A DNA stretch of 5,202 bases from Hyphomicrobiales bacterium (GCA_027051995.1 JALUFY010000094.1:1-5202), one strand, 5' to 3'. Positions 1-4,364 are shown, numbered from the stretch's first letter. Numbers and translations: made by a program. Notes: generated by a model not told the origin, from the sequence alone.

Positions 1-452
1 ATCACGATTACGCCCGGGAGGCTTTCGCCAGGCTGGGCGTGGATCTGGGCTTCTGGAAAATCGCCATGCGGCCGGGCAAGCCGCTGATTTTCGCCACGCG
101 CGGACGCCAGCGCATTCTCGGCCTGCCGGGCAATCCGGTCTCCTCGCTGGTCTGCGCCCTTGTGTTCCTGCGCCCGCTCATCGCCGCCCTGCTGGGGGCG
201 CGCGACGAGCCGCGCCTCATCGCGGCCCGGCTGGCCTCTGACCTGCCAGAGAACAACGAGCGCCAGGATCACCTGCGCTGCCGCCTTGAGCGCGATCCCG
301 GCACGGGCGAAATCACCGCCATTCCCTATTCGAAGCAGGACAGCGCCATGATGCGCACGCTTGTCGAGGCCGATGGCCTGATCATCCGCAAGCCCTTCGC
401 CCCGGCGGCCCAAAAGGGCGATCCGGTGGAGGTCATCCCGCTGGACTTTTAG
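1..452 (+). CDS. moeA: Molybdopterin molybdotransferase MoeA, C-terminal part (5' end outside window)
   Basis: MoeA inserts molybdate into adenylylated molybdopterin, the last step of molybdenum cofactor synthesis in the cytoplasm. The reading frame is open from the first complete codon (base 3) to TAG at 450-452, so the gene begins upstream of the window; about 149 residues are visible. The segment IAMRPGKPL followed by [11 protein letters not shown] is the characteristic end of the MoeA/MogA-type molybdopterin-binding domain. After it comes an all-beta C-terminal domain (about [15 protein letters not shown] to VEVIPLDF), matching MoeA domain IV. An internal GTG at 39 is not a real start because homology continues upstream of it. 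The next feature is tRNA-Pro, 51 bases downstream. Rhizobial moeA is often followed by lexA, which is absent here. Family assignment is secure; nothing can be said about the missing N-terminal two thirds. Confidence 0.93.
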   Translation, partial: HDYAREAFARLGVDLGFWKIAMRPGKPLIFATRGRQRILGLPGNPVSSLVCALVFLRPLIAALLGARDEPRLIAARLASDLPENNERQDHLRCRLERDPGTGEITAIPYSKQDSAMMRTLVEADGLIIRKPFAPAAQKGDPVEVIPLDF

Positions 453-484
453 GCGCGAAAGATGTTCAGCCCCGGTGAAAAATC

Positions 485-490
485 TGTTAT
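485..490 (+). promoter_or_regulatory. Possible -10 box of tRNA-Pro(TGG)
   Basis: TGTTAT (four of six matches to TATAAT) lies 13 bases before the mature 5' end of tRNA-Pro, in the only AT-richer part of the moeA-tRNA spacer. Transcription would start near 497, leaving a short 5' leader. No convincing -35 box is visible (ATGTTC at 462-467 has the right 17-base spacing), so this is tentative. Confidence 0.25.
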
Positions 491-503
491 GCAGCTTGGC
501 AAT

Positions 504-580
504 CGGGGCGTAGCGCAGCCTGGTAGCGCATCTGCTTTGGGAGCAGAGGGTCGCAGGTTCAAATCCTGCCGCCCCGACCA
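504..580 (+). tRNA. tRNA-Pro, anticodon TGG
   Basis: A 77-base cloverleaf with CCA encoded at 578-580. The acceptor strand CGGGGCG (504-510) pairs with CGCCCCG (570-576), and A577 is the discriminator. The anticodon stem TCTGC/GCAGA encloses the loop TTTGGGA, giving anticodon TGG at 538-540. The T arm is GCAGG-TTCAAAT-CCTGC. The initial C1-G72 pair is typical of bacterial tRNA-Pro. The anticodon reads CCA and, by wobble, probably the other proline codons. It lies 39 bases upstream of the complex I subunit gene on the same strand. Confidence 0.97.
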
Positions 581-585
581 ACATG

Positions 586-599
586 CGCCCTTCGGGGCG
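586..599 (+). other. UUCG-tetraloop hairpin in the leader of the complex I subunit gene
   Basis: CGCCC (586-590), loop TTCG, GGGCG (595-599) forms a five-pair stem closed by C(UUCG)G, an exceptionally stable tetraloop. It begins five bases after the CCA end of tRNA-Pro and ends six bases before the Shine-Dalgarno AGGAG (606-610). No T-tract follows, so it is not an intrinsic terminator. After tRNA 3' processing it would cap the new 5' end of the downstream mRNA, which is an inference. Confidence 0.55.
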
Positions 600-619
600 A
601 CGGCGAGGAGTGCTGAACA

Positions 620-925
620 ATGACCGCGCGCATCTACAGACCTGTCAAATCCGCCATGCAGTCGGGCAAGGCCAACACCCGCCACTGGGTGCTGGATTTC
701 GAACCCGAAGAGCCCTATGGCCGCGATCCGCTGATGGGCTGGGCCACCATGACCGACATGAAGCAGATGGAGAAACTGACCTTCGCCACGAAGGAAGAGG
801 CCATTGCCTATGCCAGGGCGCACGGGCTGGCCTATCGCGTGCTCATTCCGCACGATCCCGTCCCCAGGCACAAGTCCTATTCCGATAACTTCCGCTTCGG
901 CCGCAAGCGCAACTGGACGCACTAG
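620..925 (+). CDS. NDUFS4-like accessory subunit of NADH:ubiquinone oxidoreductase (ETC complex I subunit)
   Basis: This 101-residue soluble protein belongs to the family of the mitochondrial 18-kDa complex I subunit NDUFS4, often annotated in Alphaproteobacteria as 'ETC complex I subunit conserved region'. In mitochondria the protein sits on the peripheral arm near the N module and stabilises assembly. A similar role on the cytoplasmic arm of bacterial complex I is inferred. Family hallmarks visible: the N-terminal [15 protein letters not shown] segment, then HWVLDFEP (about residues 22-29), PLMGW (about 37-41), the helix [20 protein letters not shown] (about 55-74), and the basic C-terminal tail [16 protein letters not shown]. 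Length and both ends match the bacterial family. ATG at 620 is preceded by AGGAG at 606-610, nine bases away. The gene lies alone between two tRNA genes, away from any nuo operon in view. Confidence 0.93.
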   Translation: MTARIYRPVKSAMQSGKANTRHWVLDFEPEEPYGRDPLMGWATMTDMKQMEKLTFATKEEAIAYARAHGLAYRVLIPHDPVPRHKSYSDNFRFGRKRNWTH

Positions 926-950
926 CGCCATGCGCCAATCGCGCGCCTTC

Positions 951-1027
951 GGCCCCGTAGCTCAGCTGGATAGAGCAGCGGACTTCTAATCCGCAGGTCG
1001 CAGGTTCGAATCCTGCCGGGGTCGCCA
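951..1027 (+). tRNA. tRNA-Arg, anticodon TCT
   Basis: A 77-base cloverleaf with CCA encoded at 1025-1027. Acceptor GGCCCCG (951-957) pairs with CGGGGTC (1017-1023; one G-T pair), with discriminator G1024. The anticodon stem GCGGA/TCCGC encloses CTTCTAA, giving anticodon TCT at 985-987, which reads AGA and AGG arginine codons. The T arm is GCAGG-TTCGAAT-CCTGC. It starts 25 bases after the stop of the complex I subunit gene. That gap is GC-rich and has no visible -10 box, suggesting transcription from upstream. Its 3' end forms the first copy of a repeat found again on the far side of hicAB. Confidence 0.97.
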
Positions 1028-1044
1028 GCTTTTTCCGCTTTTTC
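1014..1044 (+). repeat. Direct repeat copy A, tRNA-Arg 3' end and flank
   Basis: TGCCGGG (1014-1020), then GTCGCCAGC, TTTTTCC (1030-1036), GC, TTTTTC. The 13-mer GCCAGCTTTTTCC reappears in this orientation with one leading-base shift at 1855-1867 (copy B), and the TGCCGGG block also recurs there. The first half is mature tRNA-Arg sequence. The second half is two T-runs that could also act as the tRNA's transcription termination signal, although no separate hairpin precedes them. Confidence 0.6.
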
Positions 1045-1181
1045 AATGGATTGAATGATTTTCCTCCGGCGTATTTTCAAGCCGTTGATGCGGGAGAAAC
1101 TACGATGCATGATGGCATTTACGGGCTGGAAAATCTCATCCTTCCGGCCAGCCGCCAGCTCTAAAACCCTCCTTTCCTGAT

Positions 1182-1210
1182 TTGACATCCTTCTGTTATG
1201 TGCATATATT
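1182..1210 (+). promoter_or_regulatory. Sigma70-like promoter of hicAB
   Basis: A perfect -35 box TTGACA (1182-1187), a 17-base spacer, and -10 box TATATT (1205-1210; five of six matches). This is by far the best promoter in the window. A start near 1217 would leave a leader of about 15 bases before hicA. The rest of the 204-base spacer upstream (1045-1181) is AT-richer than its surroundings and shows no gene or clear structure. Confidence 0.8.
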
Positions 1211-1219
1211 TGCACACAA
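1196..1219 (+). promoter_or_regulatory. Candidate HicB operator: inverted repeat over the -10 box
   Basis: Perfect half sites TGTGCA (1199-1204) and TGCACA (1211-1216) flank the -10 hexamer exactly. Symmetry continues outward (T1196/A1219, T1197/A1218) and inward (A1206/T1209, T1207/A1208), so 20 of 24 positions are symmetric. A dimeric or tetrameric ribbon-helix-helix protein bound here would block RNA polymerase. HicB, encoded just downstream with such a domain, is the inferred ligand. Confidence 0.65.
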
Positions 1220-1231
1220 ACAGAGAGCGGA

Positions 1232-1420
1232 ATGGAAACGGACCGGGAGAAAATCCGGCGGCGGCTGGAGAAGGACGACTGGTATCTGCACCGGCATGGC
1301 AAGGGCCATGATATTTACAGGCATCCTTCCATCAAGGGAATCATCACCCTGCCGCGCCATCGCAAGCTGACGCCTCTGGTCGTGCGAACCATCGCCGCCA
1401 AGGCCGGATGGAGTATTTGA
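1232..1420 (+). CDS. hicA: HicA family toxin (mRNA interferase)
   Basis: A 62-residue basic protein of the HicA toxin family, small double-stranded-RNA-binding-fold ribonucleases that cleave mRNA and halt growth until neutralised by HicB. Residues 5-16 form the first helix (REKIRRRLEKDD). HGKGHDIYRHP (22-32) holds the catalytic histidine (H26) in the position of the family's G-S-H motif. ITLPRHRKLTPLVVRTIAAKAGW (about 38-60) is the typical final strand and helix. In this copy the residue before the catalytic His is Gly rather than the common Ser. Start ATG 1232 has only a weak GA-rich Shine-Dalgarno (around 1222-1231), which may keep toxin synthesis below antitoxin synthesis. It is the first gene of a two-gene operon with hicB, 11 bases downstream. 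All key residues are present, so it looks intact. Activity is inferred from family membership. Confidence 0.92.
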   Translation: METDREKIRRRLEKDDWYLHRHGKGHDIYRHPSIKGIITLPRHRKLTPLVVRTIAAKAGWSI

Positions 1421-1424
1421 GGAG
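1419..1424 (+). promoter_or_regulatory. Ribosome binding site of hicB, overlapping the hicA stop
   Basis: GAGGAG shares its first two bases with the hicA stop TGA (1418-1420). It lies seven bases before ATG 1432, an ideal spacing, but one base before ATG 1426 and downstream of ATG 1408. This decides the hicB start and suggests translational coupling to hicA. Confidence 0.75.
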
Positions 1425-1431
1425 CATGATC

Positions 1432-1824
1432 ATGCCAAAGCGATATCCCGCCGTGATCGACAGGAGCGAAGACGCCTGGGGCGTGACCTTCGTTGACCTT
1501 CCGGGCATCTGCGCCGCTGGCGGAACGCTTGACGAGGCCCTGGCCCGCGCGGCGGAAGCTCTGGCGGACGCCGCCGCCGAATACGCGCGGGATGGCGAGC
1601 CCCTGCCCGCCCCTTCTCCGCTGGAGGACGTGCGCCTGCCGGAAGGCGCGCATGCGCTCACGGCCATTCCCCTCGTGCGGCCCACGGGCAAGGCCAGGCG
1701 GGCCAATCTGACGCTGGACGAAGGCGTGCTCGATTTCATTGACAGCGAAGCCAGACGGCGCGGCATGACGCGCAAGGCCTTCATCGAATGGATGGCGTAT
1801 TTTGTCGCCAGAACAGCGGCCTGA
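1432..1824 (+). CDS. hicB: HicB family antitoxin with C-terminal ribbon-helix-helix domain
   Basis: A 130-residue antitoxin of the HicB family, which binds and blocks HicA and usually represses its own operon. Residues 5-60 are the HicB-like partial RNase H fold: YPAVIDRSEDAWGVTFVDLP, then GICAAGGTLDEALARAAEAL, with the signature D-L-P-G and G-T-L-x-E-A motifs. Residues 61-88 form a proline- and charge-rich linker. Residues 89-127 look like a ribbon-helix-helix DNA-binding domain: strand RRANLTL, helix A (about 96-110), turn with RRGMT, helix B KAFIEWMAYFV. ATG 1432 is chosen because GAGGAG lies seven bases upstream; ATG 1408 would overlap hicA by 13 bases and lacks a ribosome site. A hairpin terminator follows directly. 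The inverted repeat over the hicAB -10 box is the likely DNA target (inference). Confidence 0.92.
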   Translation: MPKRYPAVIDRSEDAWGVTFVDLPGICAAGGTLDEALARAAEALADAAAEYARDGEPLPAPSPLEDVRLPEGAHALTAIPLVRPTGKARRANLTLDEGVLDFIDSEARRRGMTRKAFIEWMAYFVARTAA

Positions 1825-1833
1825 CAGGTTTCC

Positions 1834-1872
1834 GGCCTGCCCGCCAGTTGCCGGGCCAGCTTTTTCCTTTTC
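1834..1872 (+). terminator. Probable intrinsic terminator of hicAB
   Basis: GGCCTG (1834-1839) can pair with CGGGCC (1852-1857; one G-T pair) over a 12-base loop. T-runs at 1861-1865 and 1868-1871 follow. It starts nine bases after the hicB stop codon. The 3' stem and T-runs are also part of repeat copy B, so the terminator may have come with the repeat. Confidence 0.6.
1849..1872 (+). repeat. Direct repeat copy B, downstream of hicB
   Basis: TGCCGGG (1849-1855), CCAGC, TTTTTCC (1861-1867), TTTTC. Relative to copy A at the tRNA-Arg end it lacks four bases (GTCG) between the G-run and CCAGC and two bases between the T-runs. Relative to copy C it shares TTTTTCCTTTTC exactly. Confidence 0.6.
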
Positions 1873-1905
1873 GTTAACCATGCCGAAACGGCTGCCGTGG
1901 CAGGG

Positions 1906-1927
1906 TGCCGGGGAATTTTTCCTTTTC
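1906..1927 (+). repeat. Direct repeat copy C, upstream of the O-antigen ligase gene
   Basis: TGCCGGG (1906-1912), GAA, TTTTTCC (1916-1922), TTTTC. It begins 57 bases after copy B and ends 16 bases before the chosen start of the ligase gene. It lacks CCAGC, so it is closer to B than to A. Confidence 0.5.
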
Positions 1928-1943
1928 TCTGGCCAAGCCGCGC

Positions 1944-3230
1944 ATGAGCTTTTCGCAGATACAGACGCCCCCGCCATCCGGCGCAGCCTCCGGGCTCTGG
2001 ATGAGCCTTGAGCAGATCCAGAACATCGCCCTGTGGCTGTTCATCTTTTCCGGCTGGCTGGTGGTCATAGAACCGGCGCCCTACGAGTTTCTGTTCGTGG
2101 TGACGCTTTTGCTGTTCATCCCGCGCGGGCTGACGGCGACGGCGCTGATCGCGCCGCTCATCGCCTTCATCGCCTTCTACAACGTTGGCGGCTTCTTCAG
2201 CGCCATGCAGGTGGTGGAGCCGCAGGGCAAGGCCTTCAAGTTCGTCATCATCTCCACCTACATGGGCGTGACGGCCATTTTCTTCGCCATGGCGGCGACG
2301 CAAAATCCCCTGCGCATCTCGCGCATCATGCGCGACGCCTGGATTCTGGCGGCGGTCATCGCCTCCATCAACGGCCTGATCGGCTATTTCGACGTAGCGG
2401 GCATGGGAGATGCCTGGGCCCCCATTCACCGCGCCCAGGGCACGTTCAAGGATCCCAACGTGCTCTCCACATTCCTCGTCGCGCCCTTCGTGCTGCTGGT
2501 GCAGGGCTTCATGCTGGGCACGCAGCGCAGGCCGTTTCTTTCCGCCGTCGCCCTGCTGATCATTTCGGCGGGGCTGTTCTTCGCCTTTTCGCGCGGCGCA
2601 TGGGCGGTGTCCATCGGCTCGGTCATTCTCATCGCCGGGCTGACCTTCATCACCACGCCCTCGGCTGCGCTGCGCTCTCGCATCATCCTTATCACCATCG
2701 CCGGCGTTCTGGCGCTGGCCGCCATGCTGGCCATTCTGCTCTCCATCCCCTCCATCCGCGCCATGTTTCAGGAGCGTTTCGCCCTCATTCAGCCCTATGA
2801 CGGCGGGGCGACGGGGCGTTTCGCCAATCAGCTGCGCTCGCTGCCGCTGCTCATGGCGCGGCCGAACGGCTTCGGCCCCTATGGCTTCGCCGCCATCTTC
2901 ACCGAAGACCCGCACAACGTCTATATCAACGCCTTTGCCGCCTATGGCTGGCTGGGCGGGCTCTCCTACATCCTGCTCATTCTCTCCACCCTCTACGCCG
3001 GTCTGCGCTCGGTGTTCACCGAGACACCCTGGCGGCATTACGCCATCGCCTTCTACGCGCCGCTGGTCATGCTGATTCTGCAAGGCTTGCAGATCGACAC
3101 CGATCACTGGCGGCATTTCTACATCCTGCTGGGCATGACATGGGGGCTGTTCGCGGCCAGCGAAATGTACCGCCTGCGCAACGGCGCATGGGGCGATGGC
3201 GCGCAAGACGCCGGAGAGGAATTTGGCTGA
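1944..3230 (+). CDS. O-antigen ligase / polymerase-like polytopic membrane protein (Wzy_C family)
   Basis: A 428-residue, very hydrophobic protein with roughly ten or more predicted membrane segments, typical of the O-antigen ligase (WaaL) and Wzy/exopolysaccharide polymerase superfamily, which transfers or polymerises lipid-linked glycans on the periplasmic side of the inner membrane. Two family landmarks are visible. FAFSRGAWAVSIGS (around residue 213-226) carries the conserved S-R-G at the start of the Wzy_C domain. GFGPYGFAAIF then leads to EDPHNVYINAFAAYGWLG (about 321-338), where P-H-N (323-325) follows the long periplasmic loop and precedes another membrane segment. The C-terminal tail (NGAWGDGAQDAGEEFG) is cytosolic-looking. 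ATG 1944 is preferred because it leaves the upstream repeat non-coding, although no good Shine-Dalgarno precedes it; GTG 1905 and ATG 2001 are alternatives. No other glycan genes are in view, so ligase and polymerase cannot be told apart. Confidence 0.83.
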   Translation: MSFSQIQTPPPSGAASGLWMSLEQIQNIALWLFIFSGWLVVIEPAPYEFLFVVTLLLFIPRGLTATALIAPLIAFIAFYNVGGFFSAMQVVEPQGKAFKFVIISTYMGVTAIFFAMAATQNPLRISRIMRDAWILAAVIASINGLIGYFDVAGMGDAWAPIHRAQGTFKDPNVLSTFLVAPFVLLVQGFMLGTQRRPFLSAVALLIISAGLFFAFSRGAWAVSIGSVILIAGLTFITTPSAALRSRIILITIAGVLALAAMLAILLSIPSIRAMFQERFALIQPYDGGATGRFANQLRSLPLLMARPNGFGPYGFAAIFTEDPHNVYINAFAAYGWLGGLSYILLILSTLYAGLRSVFTETPWRHYAIAFYAPLVMLILQGLQIDTDHWRHFYILLGMTWGLFAASEMYRLRNGAWGDGAQDAGEEFG

Positions 3231-3242
3231 TGGATGAGAAAA

Positions 3243-3319
3243 TGGTCGGAGCAGCAGGATTCGAACCTGCGACCCCCACACCCCCAGTGTGGTGCGCTAC
3301 CGGGCTGCGCTATGCTCCG
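3243..3319 (-). tRNA. tRNA-Pro, anticodon GGG
   Basis: Read on the minus strand from 3319 to 3243, this is a 77-base cloverleaf with encoded CCA (3245-3243). Acceptor CGGAGCA pairs with TGCTCCG, discriminator A3246. The anticodon stem CCACA/TGTGG encloses CTGGGGG, giving anticodon GGG at 3285-3283, which reads CCC and CCU. It shares the C1-G72 pair and the D-arm region (TAGCGCAGCC and GGTAGCGCA) with the tRNA-Pro(TGG) in this window. It faces the end of the O-antigen ligase gene with 12 bases between them. Confidence 0.97.
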
Positions 3320-3361
3320 ACCTTTCCGGCCAGTCCGCCCGCTGGCGTCCGGCCAAAAAGG

Positions 3362-3390
3362 GCTATAGCACCACGCGGGCCAAAGAAAAA
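3362..3390 (-). promoter_or_regulatory. Weak candidate promoter for tRNA-Pro(GGG)
   Basis: On the minus strand, TATAGC (3367-3362) lies 17 bases downstream of TTTTTC (3390-3385). The -10 box is acceptable but the -35 box is poor. Transcription from here would give a leader of roughly 35 bases before the tRNA. The leader contains a small inverted repeat GCCAG/CTGGC (3329-3333 and 3342-3346). Alternatively the tRNA is read through from merR. Confidence 0.25.
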
Positions 3391-3410
3391 GCCCCGCATG
3401 TGAACTTTTT

Positions 3411-3432
3411 CGCCCCGCCGGGCGCGTTTTTT
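3411..3432 (+). terminator. Intrinsic terminator acting on plus-strand transcripts
   Basis: CGCCC (3411-3415), loop CGCC, GGGCG (3420-3424), then CG and six T's (3427-3432). On the minus strand the same hairpin is followed by A's, so it would stop only rightward transcription, that is, messages running out of the O-antigen ligase gene. Its T-run touches the merR stop codon. No equally good terminator is seen for merR in the leftward direction. Confidence 0.55.
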
Positions 3433-3914
3433 CACTCCATTTCGAGCGTGCGCTCCAGCAGGCGTCTGGCGCTGGCCAGGTCGGTGAGCGCCAGTTTCAG
3501 CTCCTCGATCTGGGCGCGCCCGAGCACCGGCGGGGGGGCGGACCTTTCCACCACGCTTTCGGCCTTGCGCGTGGGGATTTTTCGCGCCTTTTTCGGAATG
3601 GCGGCCTGCTCCACGTCGAGCGCCGGGGCCGCCGCGCGCGCCTCGCCCCGGCCGATGGCGATGACATGGGCCGCGCCCTTTTCGCGCAGGATTTTCTGCA
3701 CACCCTTGATGGTATAGCCCTCGCCATAGAGCAAGGCGCGGATGCCGCGCAGCAAATCCACGTCGGCGGGGCGGTAATAGCGCCGCCCGCCGGCGCGCTT
3801 CATGGGGCGGATTTGCGAAAAGCGGGTTTCCCAGAAACGCAGCACATGCTGCGGCACGTCCAGCTCGGCGGCGGCTTCGGAGATGGTGCGGAAGGCATCT
3901 GGCGATTTTTCCAT
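3432..3914 (-). CDS. MerR family transcriptional regulator, alphaproteobacterial ihfA-linked type
   Basis: A 160-residue MerR-type DNA-binding protein. [25 protein letters not shown] (residues 8-32) is the N-terminal helix-turn-helix. The wing follows as [15 protein letters not shown] (35-49) and [26 protein letters not shown] (51-76) is the second helical pair. Residues 80-132 are a low-complexity linker rich in Ala, Pro, Arg and Lys. Residues 133-158 ([23 protein letters not shown]) form a probable dimerisation helix. There is no cysteine at all, so metal or thiol sensing of the classic MerR kind is excluded, and no effector-binding domain is present. ATG 3914 is chosen because GGAGGA (3926-3921) lies six bases upstream; an in-frame ATG at 3962 would overlap ihfA. 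It follows ihfA by 31 bases, probably co-transcribed. Its target genes are unknown. Confidence 0.9.
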   Translation of the reverse strand: MEKSPDAFRTISEAAAELDVPQHVLRFWETRFSQIRPMKRAGGRRYYRPADVDLLRGIRALLYGEGYTIKGVQKILREKGAAHVIAIGRGEARAAAPALDVEQAAIPKKARKIPTRKAESVVERSAPPPVLGRAQIEELKLALTDLASARRLLERTLEME

Positions 3915-3929
3915 GGGGTATCCTCCAGC

Positions 3930-3955
3930 GCCGGAACCTCGCGCGCTATTCCGGC
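3930..3955 (-). other. Intercistronic stem-loop between ihfA and merR
   Basis: A perfect seven-base inverted repeat, GCCGGAA/TTCCGGC (3930-3936 and 3949-3955), with a 12-base loop. On the minus strand it contains the ihfA stop codon in its loop and ends three bases before the merR Shine-Dalgarno GGAGGA. No T-run follows in the leftward direction, so it should not terminate the operon message. Confidence 0.55.
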
Positions 3956-4245
3956 TTTTCATTGATGCGCTTCTTCATCACCTGGCTGGCGCGGAAGGTG
4001 AGCACCTTGCGCGGGGTGATGGGCACCTCCTCCTTCGTCTTGGGATTGCGCCCGATTCGCGCCTTTTTCTGGCGCACCTGAAAGGTGCCGAAGGACGACA
4101 GCTTGACCTGGCCGGTCTCCACCAGCGCATCGCTGATGGCCTCCAGTACCTGACGCACCATGTCCGCGGATTCGGTGCGCGACAATCCGACCTGTCTGTG
4201 GACGGCCTCGCTCAGATCGGCGCGCGTGATGGTCTTCCCGGCCAT
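3946..4245 (-). CDS. ihfA: Integration host factor subunit alpha
   Basis: A 99-residue nucleoid protein, the same length as E. coli IHF alpha. With IHF beta (not in this window) it forms a heterodimer that bends DNA by more than 160 degrees at specific sites, serving transcription, replication and site-specific recombination. Visible features: N-terminal helices [20 protein letters not shown] (7-26), the core [12 protein letters not shown] (47-58), and the beta-arm [19 protein letters not shown] (63-81). P68 in G-R-N-P is the proline that intercalates between base pairs. The C-terminal helix runs to about residue 94. The [10 protein letters not shown] stretch favours the alpha subunit over HU. 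ATG 4245 is chosen to match family length, with AAGGGG (4259-4254) eight bases upstream. A TTG at 4278 would lie inside the predicted -10 box and is rejected. merR follows by 31 bases, and fabH precedes on the same strand. Confidence 0.95.
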   Translation of the reverse strand: MAGKTITRADLSEAVHRQVGLSRTESADMVRQVLEAISDALVETGQVKLSSFGTFQVRQKKARIGRNPKTKEEVPITPRKVLTFRASQVMKKRINEKPE

Positions 4246-4277
4246 GCCCGTGTCCCCTTCTCCTCCAAGATTGCGCA

Positions 4278-4306
4278 AGATTAGTTTCTTACCTCGGCAA
4301 GGTCAA
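4278..4306 (-). promoter_or_regulatory. Candidate promoter of ihfA-merR
   Basis: On the minus strand, TTGACC (4306-4301; five of six matches) and TAATCT (4283-4278; three of six) are 17 bases apart. A start near 4271 would leave a leader of about 26 bases. The -35 is good and the -10 is poor, so ihfA probably has its own promoter in addition to any read-through from fabH. Confidence 0.4.
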
Positions 4307-4307
4307 G

Positions 4308-4328
4308 AGGCGGATACGAAAGCCGCCT
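4308..4328 (-). other. Hairpin between fabH and ihfA
   Basis: AGGCGG (4308-4313) and CCGCCT (4323-4328) form a six-pair GC-rich stem with a nine-base loop. It lies about 50 bases past the fabH stop and directly before the ihfA -35 box. The sequence after it on the minus strand (CTTGACCTT) is too poor in T for a convincing intrinsic terminator; it may stabilise the fabH mRNA end. Confidence 0.4.
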
Positions 4329-4364
4329 GATTTCTCAATGGCTTATGCAATGTCCCATCGCGTC

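Noticed and set aside
470..508. CCCCG (470-474) pairing with CGGGG (504-508) as a moeA terminator
   Set aside because: The partner is the tRNA acceptor strand, the loop is 29 bases, and no T-run follows, so it is most likely coincidental.
449..931. Minus-strand frame containing [15 protein letters not shown]
   Set aside because: It is antisense translation of tRNA-Pro(TGG) and overlaps the well-supported complex I subunit gene on the other strand.
1030..1188. Possible small divergent minus-strand gene starting MSNQERRVLELAAGRK
   Set aside because: The GA-rich stretch sits directly against the ATG with no spacing, the frame has no stop before it runs through the tRNA-Arg antisense, and no homology is recognisable.
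843..1302. Minus-strand frames containing PAGFEPATCGL or DPGRIRTCDLRIRSPLLYP
   Set aside because: These peptides are the well-known translation of tRNA sequence in the antisense direction (tRNA-Arg here) and are a frequent false annotation.
1905..1943. GTG at 1905 as start of the O-antigen ligase
   Set aside because: It would translate repeat copy C (PGNFSFSLAKPR), has AGG directly abutting the start, and offers no support over ATG 1944.
1028..1944. Complete integrative element or insertion sequence around hicAB
   Set aside because: No integrase, transposase or terminal inverted repeats are present; only the direct-repeat footprint remains, and it is reported as a finding.
1344..3281. Long minus-strand open frame of 645 codons opposite hicB and the O-antigen ligase
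   Set aside because: The translation is a low-complexity mix rich in Gly, Asp, Arg, Gln and His, with no recognisable domain. It is the expected shadow of a GC-rich membrane-protein gene, and its start lies inside the antisense of tRNA-Pro(GGG).
3067..3403. Frames on both strands with [10 protein letters not shown] or [16 protein letters not shown]
   Set aside because: These are translations through tRNA-Pro(GGG), not proteins.
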